64,000 bases of DNA from a virus. The notes under the pieces are model-generated. The model searched no databases, had not been told where the DNA came from, and saw only the letters and a program-made list of their open reading frames with translations. Both the position numbers and the translations under genes were made by a program. Position 1 is the first letter of the stretch. Each line of letters starts with the position of its first letter. Where the stretch lies: the IMG/VR virus record IMGVR_UViG_3300025584_000003, positions 62,001 through 126,000 of that record, one strand, 5' to 3'. Shown in pieces: positions 1 to 8,222 of the stretch.

Positions 1-43
1 TATTACAAAAATTACAATCAAAATTAACCAGGAACTCACTAAA

Positions 44-640
44 ATGACACACACGTCCGAATATACTTCATTATATAACTCCTATTTAAAAACCGGTGAT
101 GTAGTACTAGTTACTCACCGAACATCACGCCACTTTGCAGGGAACCCATATTCCTGGGAATACTATATGCACCCAGCAATAGGTCATGTATTTATCGTAA
201 ACAAATTAGAATATAGCGGTATATCTCTTAAGATGCATCCAAAATATAGTATTATATTAAAAGATACCGTAGATACTGAGGAGTACGAAGCAATTGACTA
301 CGCTAGTAACTATCTATACCCGCTATGGAGTCTACAAAAGATAGTACCTCCACATCCAATGTATCCAAAAAACCCAGATGTACTCAAAGCTGTAAGTAAT
401 GAAATTCGTAGAAATCTAAGTACAACATTAGATAAAAATATGATAGAACAAATAGATTCTATAAATGTAAGCATACAAATGAGACAATCAATTGAATATA
501 TAGACTTAAATTTTGTTGTTGACAAAGATGGCACCTTGGCTCCTCCAAAGCCAGCTGATGTATCTTGCACTTATCCAGAAGATGGACCATTAAACAAGCC
601 ATCACAAGGATATGAGGTAACCCCTTCTCTCTTTACTTAA
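44..640 (+). CDS. Unknown protein, one copy of a repeated GDxV module
   Basis: 198 aa, no family recognised. Residues about 17-100 carry a module shared with the next three genes: a strand of the form GDVVLVT, an aromatic patch, an IGHVFIV turn and a closing YPLWSL. The rest is Asn/Glu-rich and unlike its neighbours. A weak ribosome site (AGGAAC) precedes the ATG. It is the first gene of a row of related genes, so it probably arose by duplication and divergence. Function unknown. Confidence 0.75.
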   Translation: MTHTSEYTSLYNSYLKTGDVVLVTHRTSRHFAGNPYSWEYYMHPAIGHVFIVNKLEYSGISLKMHPKYSIILKDTVDTEEYEAIDYASNYLYPLWSLQKIVPPHPMYPKNPDVLKAVSNEIRRNLSTTLDKNMIEQIDSINVSIQMRQSIEYIDLNFVVDKDGTLAPPKPADVSCTYPEDGPLNKPSQGYEVTPSLFT

Positions 641-721
641 ACATATAGTAAATTATACTTTCAGAATAATAAACAATATTAATTCAACACACTAACTTAA
701 CATATTAAAGGAAACACAAAT

Positions 722-1684
722 ATGAATAACACCCCCAAAAATATCATATTAAGAAAGGCTTATGAAACTTTACAAAGTTCGTATCTAAAGCCAGGAGATA
801 TAGTAGAAGTCCTAAATCCATACACAATCAACAGCCCCTCAGACACTAGCGACATTAGTAAAAAGCTAGGCTGGTCAACGGACTGGATACCAGAAATGGA
901 TGTAACAATAGGGCATAGATTTATAGTTGAAGGTATACATATAATAGACTCGCCTGAAACACTATCAAACGCTCCTTTCGGGCACAGACGTTCCTACGTG
1001 AATGGCGTAACTTTATGCGAAGATCCAATTTGGTATTCCGAAAGAGGCATATTTACACATACAACTGAAACAATATTAGCAGCAGTTAAATGCTATTTCC
1101 CTATATGGTGCTTAAAGAAGATAGAATTAGAAGAAACTACCAGCGTCTGCAGTAGTAATAATTATACTTCTTTATTAGTTCCTAAGTTAATTTCTGAAGT
1201 AATTGCAGAAGACGTACGTAAAGAGGAAGATAGCGTATTTGGCGCCGTACTTCAAGACCTTTCTATAAAAGAAGCTTACTCAATATTATTAGAGTCTTAT
1301 ATACACGCTGGTGACTCAGTAAAGATAGTTACTAAAGTGCCAGATGAATATTTGGGAGCTAAAGCTTGTTGGATTCCTAATATGGATGAAGCAATTGGTA
1401 GATTTGCTATTGTAGATCGCGTAGATATACATAATGCTCGTGTATGGTTAAAACCTAATCTCGACATTACCGACAAACGTAGTATATTTGCAGATGAAAG
1501 TTTAGTAAAGTGGTCATATCCCTTATGGTCATTAGAAGTAAACCCTAAAATACCTACACATGCTGAGCTATCTGAAGCTTTTATTAAAACAGTTGGAATG
1601 CCAGCTGATGACTACTATGACCATAATGACAGTATAGATAATACGTATAACAACTATGGCGAATCTAAACTATTTTCTGACTAA
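722..1684 (+). CDS. Unknown protein, two copies of the GDxV module
   Basis: 320 aa. It contains the module twice: PGDIVEV ... IGHRFIV ... YFPIWCL in the N-terminal half, and AGDSVKI ... IGRFAIV ... YPLWSLE in the C-terminal half. A good ribosome site (AAAGGAAA) lies upstream. The duplicated architecture and the neighbouring single- and double-module genes show module shuffling. No catalytic motif is visible. A binding or scaffolding role is only a guess. Confidence 0.75.
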   Translation: MNNTPKNIILRKAYETLQSSYLKPGDIVEVLNPYTINSPSDTSDISKKLGWSTDWIPEMDVTIGHRFIVEGIHIIDSPETLSNAPFGHRRSYVNGVTLCEDPIWYSERGIFTHTTETILAAVKCYFPIWCLKKIELEETTSVCSSNNYTSLLVPKLISEVIAEDVRKEEDSVFGAVLQDLSIKEAYSILLESYIHAGDSVKIVTKVPDEYLGAKACWIPNMDEAIGRFAIVDRVDIHNARVWLKPNLDITDKRSIFADESLVKWSYPLWSLEVNPKIPTHAELSEAFIKTVGMPADDYYDHNDSIDNTYNNYGESKLFSD

Positions 1685-1724
1685 GCTATCAAGCTATCAA
1701 GCTATCAAGCTATCAAGCTATCAA
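1685..1724 (+). repeat. Five tandem copies of GCTATCAA
   Basis: Immediately after the preceding stop codon the 8-nt unit GCTATCAA is repeated five times without change. The next 160 bases, up to the following gene, contain no gene or obvious hairpin. This is either a slipped-strand microsatellite or a small protein-binding array. Confidence 0.9.
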
Positions 1725-1886
1725 CCTGACGGAGTCTGGGTCTAGGAACCGAGGAACCGTCTCTAACCAAAAATGTGTATTACCTATGGATCTTCCACCG
1801 CCGAAGCGCGAAACACAGCCATAAGTATATATGACATCAAACATAAACAACATTTATTATAAACAATAAAAATAAGGAAAAGTCAA

Positions 1887-2525
1887 ATGACTAACGAACG
1901 AGAATTATATAGACGATTTACTGAAAACTGCAATATTAGAGTCAGGGATAAAGTAAGAGTCATTAGAACGGCTAAAACTGGCGAAATGGGGTACGGCTGT
2001 GTTTGGACAACGGACATGAACAGTACAGTGGACCATATTTATACAGTAACAGCTGTAGACCCTAGACAGGGAATTATGTTAGATACACCAGCCGGAACTA
2101 GATGGTATCCATGGTTTGTACTAGAACCAGATACAAACACTAACTCATTATATGGAATTTTTGAGGAATACCACGCAAAGTGTGAGCTGAAAACAGGCAA
2201 TTTAGTAAAATTAGTCAGAACTGCAGAAGAAGATGAATATGGATGGGCAGAGGAGTGGCCTGAAGAATTAGACGATTGTGATGTTGGCGATTTATATAGA
2301 ATTACTAATAAAGATCACAATAGTTATGAAATTGAAGACCTAGAGGGAGATAACCCGTACTGGGTACCTTGGTTTGTTTTAGAGTTTGTGGAAGACGTAG
2401 CCCTAGTCTTTGATGGATCTATTATGCACTTCCACAAAGAGTATGTAAGGGTTGGAAACCTAACTATATCCAACGATCAATTATTAACTGTTGCCAAAAA
2501 ACAAGGCATCATTGCCAGAAACTAA
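1887..2525 (+). CDS. Unknown protein, two GDxV modules plus a C-terminal VGN/QGxI domain
   Basis: 212 aa. The two modules are RDKVRVIRTA ... YPWFVLE and TGNLVKLVRTA ... VPWFVLE. They are followed by a 35-residue tail containing VRVGNLTISND and ending near KKQGII. The same tail type closes the next two genes, so this protein links the repeated module to a second shared domain. Strong ribosome site (AAGGAAAAG). Function unknown. Confidence 0.8.
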   Translation: MTNERELYRRFTENCNIRVRDKVRVIRTAKTGEMGYGCVWTTDMNSTVDHIYTVTAVDPRQGIMLDTPAGTRWYPWFVLEPDTNTNSLYGIFEEYHAKCELKTGNLVKLVRTAEEDEYGWAEEWPEELDDCDVGDLYRITNKDHNSYEIEDLEGDNPYWVPWFVLEFVEDVALVFDGSIMHFHKEYVRVGNLTISNDQLLTVAKKQGIIARN

Positions 2526-2554
2526 TAAATCTTTTAAAATAAAGGAAACAAACA

Positions 2555-2962
2555 ATGAACAATAGCGAAACAAGCGCAAAACTAAGTATGGCCTACATGA
2601 CTTTAAGCGAGGCCACTGACTTCGAAGTAGGAGAATCTATTAAAGTTGTTAGAACAGCTGAAGATGGTGAAATGGGTTGGGGAGACAGCTGGATCCATGA
2701 GATGACCGAGGCTGTTGAAGAGGAGCATATCCTTAAAATAACAAATCTAGGCAAAAACTCTAACACAGGAATAGAGTTATCAGACGGTAATTCATATCCT
2801 TTCTTCGTTCTTATGAGAGTGGAGCCAGAAGAAATAGAAGAGGAAACCTTGTATATAGGTGAACATGAAGTAGTCTTTAGTGAGGATGATATCCAGGTAG
2901 GATGCCAATGTATCGATAATGATACTATTAAAATTGTACTAGAACGACAAGGCTTACTGTAA
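2555..2962 (+). CDS. Unknown protein, one GDxV module plus VGx/QGLL tail
   Basis: 135 aa. The module VGESIKVVRTAEDGEMGWG ... YPFFVL closely matches the first module of the preceding gene, and the C-terminus ends in ERQGLL. Acidic. The stop codon is followed directly by the next ATG, so the two are probably translationally coupled. Function unknown. Confidence 0.8.
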   Translation: MNNSETSAKLSMAYMTLSEATDFEVGESIKVVRTAEDGEMGWGDSWIHEMTEAVEEEHILKITNLGKNSNTGIELSDGNSYPFFVLMRVEPEEIEEETLYIGEHEVVFSEDDIQVGCQCIDNDTIKIVLERQGLL

Positions 2963-3586
2963 ATGATTGACTATAATATAATCCCTAAAAATACTTTAGT
3001 GTCTATAACCCACGTTGGGCAACAATATAGTGGCTATGAAGAAATGGCGAGAAAACTTGGTCTCGATAAATACCAGGAATACCACTCAGTAGGAGCTAAT
3101 GGTGACTTGGGAATAATTATGGATTCAGCAATTAATCCCCAGGACCAAAATATTACTATATATGGAGTACAACTTGATTCAGGACTACAGGGATTATTTA
3201 ATCAAAATGGAATAAAAGCAGAAGCTCCTCATGGAGTAGCTTTCAGAGAAGGCGATTTCGCACGTATTCATGCGGATAAAGAATGGCGTAGTTGGCATGG
3301 ATACATGGACGAATATATAGAAACTGTTACAACGGTATGTGAGGTGTCGGGTCCACGTTATTACCGCGGTATAAACGCCATGGATGTGTTATTACAATCG
3401 GGATTAGAGGGAGGTCATTTGTTTAGAGCTGGCTTCTGTTCCAGAGTGTTAGATGTTAAAACAACTCCATTAATATTCCTTGACGGCGACGTAATAGTCT
3501 TTGAAGACACAGGATTGAGTATAGGAAATCGTAAAGTACCAAATGAAACACTTATAGCAATCGCAGAAAGACAAGGATTACTATAG
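2963..3586 (+). CDS. Unknown protein sharing the QGLL tail
   Basis: 207 aa. The N-terminal 170 residues are different from the upstream genes. The last 35 residues (VIVFEDTGLSIGNRKVP ... ERQGLL) repeat the tail of the two preceding proteins. This tail therefore occurs on different N-terminal domains, suggesting a localisation or interaction tag. Followed by a terminator, which ends the first transcription unit. Confidence 0.75.
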   Translation: MIDYNIIPKNTLVSITHVGQQYSGYEEMARKLGLDKYQEYHSVGANGDLGIIMDSAINPQDQNITIYGVQLDSGLQGLFNQNGIKAEAPHGVAFREGDFARIHADKEWRSWHGYMDEYIETVTTVCEVSGPRYYRGINAMDVLLQSGLEGGHLFRAGFCSRVLDVKTTPLIFLDGDVIVFEDTGLSIGNRKVPNETLIAIAERQGLL

Positions 3587-3594
3587 AATAATTA

Positions 3595-3632
3595 GGGGCG
3601 CCAGATAATTCTGTGCGCCTCTTTCTATTTTT
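3595..3632 (+). terminator. Rho-independent terminator
   Basis: GGGGCGC-CAG pairs with CTG-T-GCGCCTC around a 6-nt loop, followed by TTTCTATTTTT. It lies just after the stop of the last modular-family gene. Confidence 0.85.
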
Positions 3633-3662
3633 AACTAAAAAGGAAAACAACAATGAAAAACA

Positions 3663-3872
3663 ATGAGTAAAGTAGGAAACAACAGCGGAAAAGATTATAT
3701 TCTATGTTGTTGTATATGCTCTTCAACTAGAAAGGACATCCACATGGTGGGGCATCGTAATAAAGATAACCACTTAATAGGCTTCCTTTATGTATGTGAT
3801 GAACACACTAAACAAGTAGAAGGAAAAAACTTTCAAGTAAAGTTCGTAGATGAAAAAGAGGAGACTAAATAA
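3663..3872 (+). CDS. Small Cys-rich protein
   Basis: 69 aa with a cluster CCCIC near residues 15-19, then VCDEH. This could bind one zinc ion. Function unknown. It overlaps nothing and is followed after one base by the Thg1 gene. Confidence 0.6.
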   Translation: MSKVGNNSGKDYILCCCICSSTRKDIHMVGHRNKDNHLIGFLYVCDEHTKQVEGKNFQVKFVDEKEETK

Positions 3873-3873
3873 T

Positions 3874-4569
3874 ATGGGAGACGGAACCCCACTAGGTGAT
3901 CGTATGAAAGATTATGAAGCTACCTATAAATACAAGCTTCACAAAAGAATGCCAGTAATAATAAGAGTAGACGGTAGAGCGTTTCACACTCTTACAAGAA
4001 AATTATATGGAAGAGGATGGTCTACCGGATTCTCTGCAAATATGATGGAAACTGCTAGGGCTTCTATGGAAGATATGCAGTCAACAAAGTTTTGCTATGG
4101 TCAATCTGATGAGATCAGTTTTTTATTAACGGATTATAAAACTCATAACACACAGTCGTGGTTCAATAATTCCATACAGAAAATAGTATCAATTACAGCA
4201 GCTATCGTAAGCACTAACTTTTATTCAATAACTGGCGAAAAAGTGCAGTTTGATGCTAGAGCTTTTAATTTGGCAAAAGATGAAGTGACAAACTATTATA
4301 TCTGGAGACAACAAGATGCTATACGCAACGCTGTCCAGATGGTAGGAAGAGAGCATTTCTCTCAGAAAGAACTTCACATGAGAAGTGTTGAGAATATAAA
4401 ACATCTTCTATCCAAAAAGATAGGAATTAATTTTGATGACTTCTCTAGTTTAAGACGACAAGGGTACTGTATAGACAATAACCACCCAGATATGAATATC
4501 CCAGTGTTTGCCTCAGCTAGGGGTAAAGATTACATTGAAAAACATGTATATTTAATAGAAAATAATTAA
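3874..4569 (+). CDS. thg1: tRNA-His guanylyltransferase (Thg1 family)
   Basis: 231 aa. Thg1-family enzymes add a G to the 5' end (position -1) of tRNA-His or repair 5' tRNA ends by 3'-5' polymerisation. Visible here are the N-terminal RMKDYE, the catalytic IIRVDGRAFHTLTR with its metal-binding Asp, the second carboxylate motif YGQSDEISFLL, and FDARAFN. The length fits the family (about 230-270 aa). The start is the ATG directly after the upstream stop. Context: the phage encodes an unusual tRNA-His (30.4 kb) with C at position 73, the normal partner of G-1. Whether it acts on that tRNA or as a general tRNA 5'-end repair enzyme cannot be told. Confidence 0.93.
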   Translation: MGDGTPLGDRMKDYEATYKYKLHKRMPVIIRVDGRAFHTLTRKLYGRGWSTGFSANMMETARASMEDMQSTKFCYGQSDEISFLLTDYKTHNTQSWFNNSIQKIVSITAAIVSTNFYSITGEKVQFDARAFNLAKDEVTNYYIWRQQDAIRNAVQMVGREHFSQKELHMRSVENIKHLLSKKIGINFDDFSSLRRQGYCIDNNHPDMNIPVFASARGKDYIEKHVYLIENN

Positions 4570-4583
4570 GGAGTGAAAAAGAA

Positions 4584-4673
4584 ATGAAATTAGAATTAAG
4601 TGTAGGAATGGTAGTTGAAACAAAGAGTGAAGGAAACTCAATAATTATACACGACCCTACAGAAAATGGATAA
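4584..4673 (+). CDS. Short unknown protein (29 aa)
   Basis: A 29-codon frame with a strong ribosome site (TTAAGGAG) between thg1 and the next gene. It reads MKLELSVGMVVETKSEG and ends at TAA. Placed by its ribosome site and by filling the gap; function unknown. Confidence 0.45.
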   Translation: MKLELSVGMVVETKSEGNSIIIHDPTENG

Positions 4674-4705
4674 ACAGATGAAAAACTATTATAAAGGAGC
4701 ATAGT

Positions 4706-4945
4706 ATGGTAATTGATTTCACCCCAACAAGTTACAGACTAACTAGAGAAGAGCTCGACCTAATTTTACATACTAAGCAACGAAAAAAGTGGTTTTGCTG
4801 GCATAGCTGGATCTATTGGACTTTTGGAATGGCTACAAAAAAGCACAGGGTATGTGAAAAATGTTTTAAGAAACAAAAAAATCGAAGTGTTGTAAAAGAA
4901 AGCCCATATTGGCACAAAGAAACATATTTTATCAAGGGGACCTAA
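4706..4945 (+). CDS. Small zinc-finger-like protein
   Basis: 79 aa. A basic, Trp/Cys/His-rich middle (WFCWHSWIYW then HRVCEKCFKKQ) suggests a single metal site. Small proteins of this layout are common in phage early regions. Good ribosome site (AAAGGAG). Function unknown. Confidence 0.65.
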   Translation: MVIDFTPTSYRLTREELDLILHTKQRKKWFCWHSWIYWTFGMATKKHRVCEKCFKKQKNRSVVKESPYWHKETYFIKGT

Positions 4946-4950
4946 CAACA

Positions 4951-5091
4951 ATGGAAGACTTCATAGAATGGTTAATAGAAGAAGGGCATCTAAGTCATTA
5001 TGGACCGACAACTCAGTTAGATTGTGAGTTTTCAGCAGGTGAATTAGATTGCCTATATGAACAGTATACCAGAGAAACTGGAGGAGACTAA
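4951..5091 (+). CDS. Small acidic unknown protein
   Basis: 46 aa, starting at the ATG that follows AAGGGGACC. Strongly acidic, no motif. It abuts the next gene (TAA then ATG), indicating coupling. Function unknown. Confidence 0.6.
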   Translation: MEDFIEWLIEEGHLSHYGPTTQLDCEFSAGELDCLYEQYTRETGGD

Positions 5092-5277
5092 ATGAAAAAT
5101 GATTTAACACAGATTGAAAAAGATTTGCTAAAAAGTATTAATTTCTTTCATGACAAAAGATACAATTATAAAAATCTTATGGAGTGGGGCAATATTGAAG
5201 AAAAGGTGAGGGCGAATTTACAAGAAGGCGAAATAATATATAAAGCCTTAGATTTGTATGTTGCTATTAAACCCTAA
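5092..5277 (+). CDS. Small unknown protein
   Basis: 61 aa, Lys/Glu-rich, predicted helical, no recognisable motif. Starts immediately after the upstream stop. Ribosome site GGAGGAG overlaps the end of the previous gene. Confidence 0.6.
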   Translation: MKNDLTQIEKDLLKSINFFHDKRYNYKNLMEWGNIEEKVRANLQEGEIIYKALDLYVAIKP

Positions 5278-5290
5278 ATAAGGAGAAATA

Positions 5291-5551
5291 ATGGAAAATA
5301 ATTGGAAACTTGATAATATAAGTATCAGGTTTAAACAAGGATATGGTTGGGAAAAGAAAGAACATAAACGACATGATAGATATGAAGGTACAATATCCTT
5401 TGTTAACGAAGAGGACGAATCATTCTGTTTTAATATTCCTGAGAATTATACTCAACAGTATTTAGATATTATGGCTAACGACATAGTTAGATGCGCTACA
5501 GATCTAGGCAAGAGGCTTGCTGAGTCTATTAAGCCGAAGGAGAAAGAATGA
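5291..5551 (+). CDS. Unknown protein
   Basis: 86 aa, no recognised family. Ribosome site AAGGAG. It ends at a TGA inside an ATGA overlap with the next gene. If TGA were read through it would gain only Trp-Asn before a TAA. Confidence 0.65.
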   Translation: MENNWKLDNISIRFKQGYGWEKKEHKRHDRYEGTISFVNEEDESFCFNIPENYTQQYLDIMANDIVRCATDLGKRLAESIKPKEKE

Positions 5552-5856
5552 AATTAACAAAACTAATGGAACAGTATTTGAGAGAGGAAAATGTAAGAGC
5601 TCAATATGAAGCCGGAGAATCTGGTAATTTTTATTGGGAAACTCCTTTCGTGGTATGGTTGGTGGATAAGATACCAGAACCAAAAGAAAAATGGGAAAGC
5701 TGTGAATGTGTGTGTCATACGAAATATCAAAAACATAAATATCATAGGACATGCTGCTATACCGAATCAGAAAAAGGAAAATGTTCAGAATTAGGTGATT
5801 TTTTTTACTTGAAAGAACCATATAATAAGCAAAAGGGGAGAACTCATGAATACTGA
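5548..5856 (+). CDS. Unknown Cys-rich protein
   Basis: 102 aa. The middle contains CECVCH and RTCC, a possible metal site. Overlaps the genes on both sides. The opposite strand also has an open frame here, but it lacks a ribosome site and is judged a shadow. Function unknown. Confidence 0.6.
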   Translation: MKLTKLMEQYLREENVRAQYEAGESGNFYWETPFVVWLVDKIPEPKEKWESCECVCHTKYQKHKYHRTCCYTESEKGKCSELGDFFYLKEPYNKQKGRTHEY

Positions 5857-6094
5857 AATAGTTCGCACAACTAAAGGCGGGTGTGCAATAAGAAAAATAA
5901 AACATAACTTTCACGAATTAAAAGAAGCTATTGATACTATAAACTATTTCAACAAAATGGATTTTAACCAGTTTGTTGATGAAATGGAACATTATGTCTG
6001 CGATAAATACTCGAAAAAAGACAGAGATTCTTTCAAATTTACCGGGTTAAGTAATGTAGACTTTTTCAAAATGGGAGGGATCCGTTCCGAATGA
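5846..6094 (+). CDS. Unknown protein
   Basis: 82 aa, starting 11 bases inside the previous gene after AAGGGGAG. No motif recognised. It stops at TGA within an ATGA overlap. Confidence 0.6.
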   Translation: MNTEIVRTTKGGCAIRKIKHNFHELKEAIDTINYFNKMDFNQFVDEMEHYVCDKYSKKDRDSFKFTGLSNVDFFKMGGIRSE

Positions 6095-6441
6095 GCACCC
6101 CAATGACTTTTGTAAAACGAATGAACAAAACCCTAATGATCTATACTAATGCTGAAATATTAAGAAAAATAGTAAAAGGTGAAATCTTAGAATATAAGGT
6201 AGAATTTCTCCCTAAATGTGGAGAAGTCCTTATGAAGTTAGAACCCGGCACTATCCCGGTAGAGTTCGATGAGGTGATGTTCTACATGGGGGTATCTTAT
6301 GCTACTTATAAAGAAGATGCCTCTAGTTATGTAACTCGCAAGTGGATAAACACTAAAATATTATTTGAGGATACTACTATTTACTATGTTGTAGTTTTAG
6401 GAGATATCTTACGACAAAACCTGAGAGATGTAAAATTATGA
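6091..6441 (+). CDS. Unknown protein
   Basis: 116 aa, mixed alpha/beta appearance, no recognised motif. It starts at the ATGA overlap and ends in another ATGA overlap, part of a string of translationally coupled genes. Confidence 0.6.
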   Translation: MSTPMTFVKRMNKTLMIYTNAEILRKIVKGEILEYKVEFLPKCGEVLMKLEPGTIPVEFDEVMFYMGVSYATYKEDASSYVTRKWINTKILFEDTTIYYVVVLGDILRQNLRDVKL

Positions 6442-6689
6442 ACGACATAAAGCCTCTTCAACAAATTCTTAAACTTACAAAGGCAGATAGAGTAGAGCTT
6501 TCTCTTAGAAAAAATGCAGACGGTATCTTAGAAGTTAGAGTTTTCTGGTTTACTCCTGGAGAAGAGATGGTTTCCTTTTCTCAACATTTAAATATGGCTA
6601 GTTTCGTATCTGAAAAACTTTCAATGGATTATGCCAGTAGATACTCGGCATTAGCTAACAGCGAACGCCAAAAATATAACAATAAATAA
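6438..6689 (+). CDS. Unknown protein
   Basis: 83 aa, no recognised motif, coupled to the gene upstream by ATGA. Ends TAA. Confidence 0.6.
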   Translation: MNDIKPLQQILKLTKADRVELSLRKNADGILEVRVFWFTPGEEMVSFSQHLNMASFVSEKLSMDYASRYSALANSERQKYNNK

Positions 6690-6711
6690 GGTATAAGAAA
6701 AAGGAGATAAC

Positions 6712-6909
6712 ATGAAGTTAATGCAAAACTTATTAAAAGTAGTGCATCATAAAAATCAAGAAGATCGATTGGGAGCCTGTTTACCGGTAACCATGTACGA
6801 ACTTGAGTCGTTAGTAAGGGCTGCTATAGCTTTAGACGACGGAGAAGCAATAGATACAATTAGTATCGAACGAGCAACTGCCAGCTCAGGAATAGAGGCA
6901 GAAGCATAA
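6712..6909 (+). CDS. Small unknown protein
   Basis: 65 aa, acidic C-terminus, no recognised motif. Strong ribosome site AAAGGAG seven bases before the ATG. Confidence 0.6.
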   Translation: MKLMQNLLKVVHHKNQEDRLGACLPVTMYELESLVRAAIALDDGEAIDTISIERATASSGIEAEA

Positions 6910-6930
6910 AACAACTAACCATCTAGACCG

Positions 6931-7167
6931 ATGAGTACAGTAAACATAAAAGACAACTTATTCCTAATACTGAAAACTGAAGATATTGACAAAGGTCTAG
7001 AGCCTGATGAACGCTTAGTTCTGCAGGCAATAATAATAAAAATACAAAAATATAGAGAGAAAACAGGAAGAGAAGCAGCACCTAATTATTGGGTTGTAAA
7101 TCAGGATGAAGAATATTCTGGAATGATTATAGAACAAATAATTAAAGGCGAAGCTTTAAAGAATTAA
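6931..7167 (+). CDS. Unknown protein
   Basis: 78 aa, no recognised motif. No strong ribosome site, so the start is the least certain of this group. Confidence 0.5.
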   Translation: MSTVNIKDNLFLILKTEDIDKGLEPDERLVLQAIIIKIQKYREKTGREAAPNYWVVNQDEEYSGMIIEQIIKGEALKN

Positions 7168-7188
7168 GAAAAATGGAAGGAGGTTAAG

Positions 7189-7485
7189 ATGTTATCATGG
7201 ATAGTAGGATTTCTAGTTATATGTTTTTTAGTACCGTGGTATTTTCAAGCAATTGGATTACCAAGATGGAAAACAGAAGCTATATATTGGGAGTTAATAG
7301 CAGTATTCTGTTTATTTGCCAGTATATGGATATCTAGAGACCTAGTTCATCATAAAATGGAAAACAGTTCGGAGATGGCTGCACGCGAGTACAACTTGTG
7401 GGTCAATCACGTTCAGTTTGATAATGAATATTACTACGATTGGTGGATTCCAGACGAAGTAGACACGTTAAAATACAAGGAGTAG
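7189..7485 (+). CDS. Membrane protein with two N-terminal helices
   Basis: 98 aa. Two hydrophobic segments (residues 2-20 and 33-50) and a charged, Tyr/Trp-rich tail suggest a small inner-membrane protein. Ribosome site GGAGG. It ends in TAG, and the exonuclease gene lies downstream in the same frame with only two codons between. Suppression of the amber codon would therefore fuse the two products. Confidence 0.65.
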   Translation: MLSWIVGFLVICFLVPWYFQAIGLPRWKTEAIYWELIAVFCLFASIWISRDLVHHKMENSSEMAAREYNLWVNHVQFDNEYYYDWWIPDEVDTLKYKE

Positions 7486-7491
7486 TGTAGT

Positions 7492-8019
7492 ATGAGTTAT
7501 TTCATGATAGACATAGAGTCTGACGGGGAATGCCCTGGAATATTCTCTATGGTAGAGTTTGCAGCAATAAGGGTCACGGAAGCGAAGGACGAGTCCGTCC
7601 ACGAGCGCCTAAGGCCTATTACTAACCTATGGAAACCTGAAGCTTTAGAAAAGATAGGGGTAACTAGGGAAGAAACTCTTGGATACGGAGATCCTGAAGA
7701 AGCTATAAAAACTTTAGCAGAGTTTGTAAAAGAAACTTCAAAAGGAAGGCCGATGTTTATATCTGATAACAATGGGCATGATTGGCAGTTCATAAATTAT
7801 TACTGTCATAAGTACTTAGGGATAAATCCCTTTGGGCACTCAAGTGCAAACCTAGGAAGTCTTTTTAAAGGGTTGGTTCAAACTCCTTTTGAAAACTTCA
7901 AACACCTGAGAGATACTCCTCATACACATAGCTCTATCGATGACGCTATGGGTAATTTGGAAGCGTTTCTAAAATTAATAAAGACTTATAACCTTCCGGG
8001 ATATTTAGATAAGGAGTAG
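7492..8019 (+). CDS. DEDD-family 3'-5' exonuclease
   Basis: 175 aa. DnaQ/RNase T-like fold: motif I MIDIESDGE near residue 6, a middle motif around SDNNGHDWQFINYYCH, and a C-terminal HSSIDDAMGN giving the H-x4-D of motif III. The acidic residues bind two metal ions. These enzymes trim 3' ends of DNA or RNA; the closest phage examples are exonuclease A-like proteins. The substrate is not clear from sequence. In a window this rich in tRNA a tRNA 3'-end role is possible but unproven. Confidence 0.85.
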   Translation: MSYFMIDIESDGECPGIFSMVEFAAIRVTEAKDESVHERLRPITNLWKPEALEKIGVTREETLGYGDPEEAIKTLAEFVKETSKGRPMFISDNNGHDWQFINYYCHKYLGINPFGHSSANLGSLFKGLVQTPFENFKHLRDTPHTHSSIDDAMGNLEAFLKLIKTYNLPGYLDKE

Positions 8020-8027
8020 TAACATAC

Positions 8028-8219
8028 ATGTTCGGATTACTATTTTTACGAGGGATTATTGGACTACTGATAGTCATAATGTTATATTATGCTTTAGTAC
8101 CAAAAGAGGTTCGTAAAGTAAATAAATTAACAAGAGAACTAGGGGATTTACAATTAGGCAACCGCCTGAAAGAACAAATCGCTAGCCTCAAAGACGCCAT
8201 AACAAAAGAAAAAGGATAA
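8028..8219 (+). CDS. Small single-pass membrane protein
   Basis: 63 aa with one hydrophobic helix (residues 2-22), then a charged, probably coiled tail. It lies 3 bases before the HflK-like gene, with which it is probably co-translated. Confidence 0.6.
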   Translation: MFGLLFLRGIIGLLIVIMLYYALVPKEVRKVNKLTRELGDLQLGNRLKEQIASLKDAITKEKG

Positions 8220-8222
8220 CGC

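Noticed and set aside
1685-1724. CRISPR array
   Set aside because: The units are only 8 nt and contiguous, with no spacers.
5504-5914. Minus-strand open frame of 136 aa
   Set aside because: It mirrors three coupled plus-strand genes, starts without a ribosome site and has an unnatural Phe/Ser/Pro composition.
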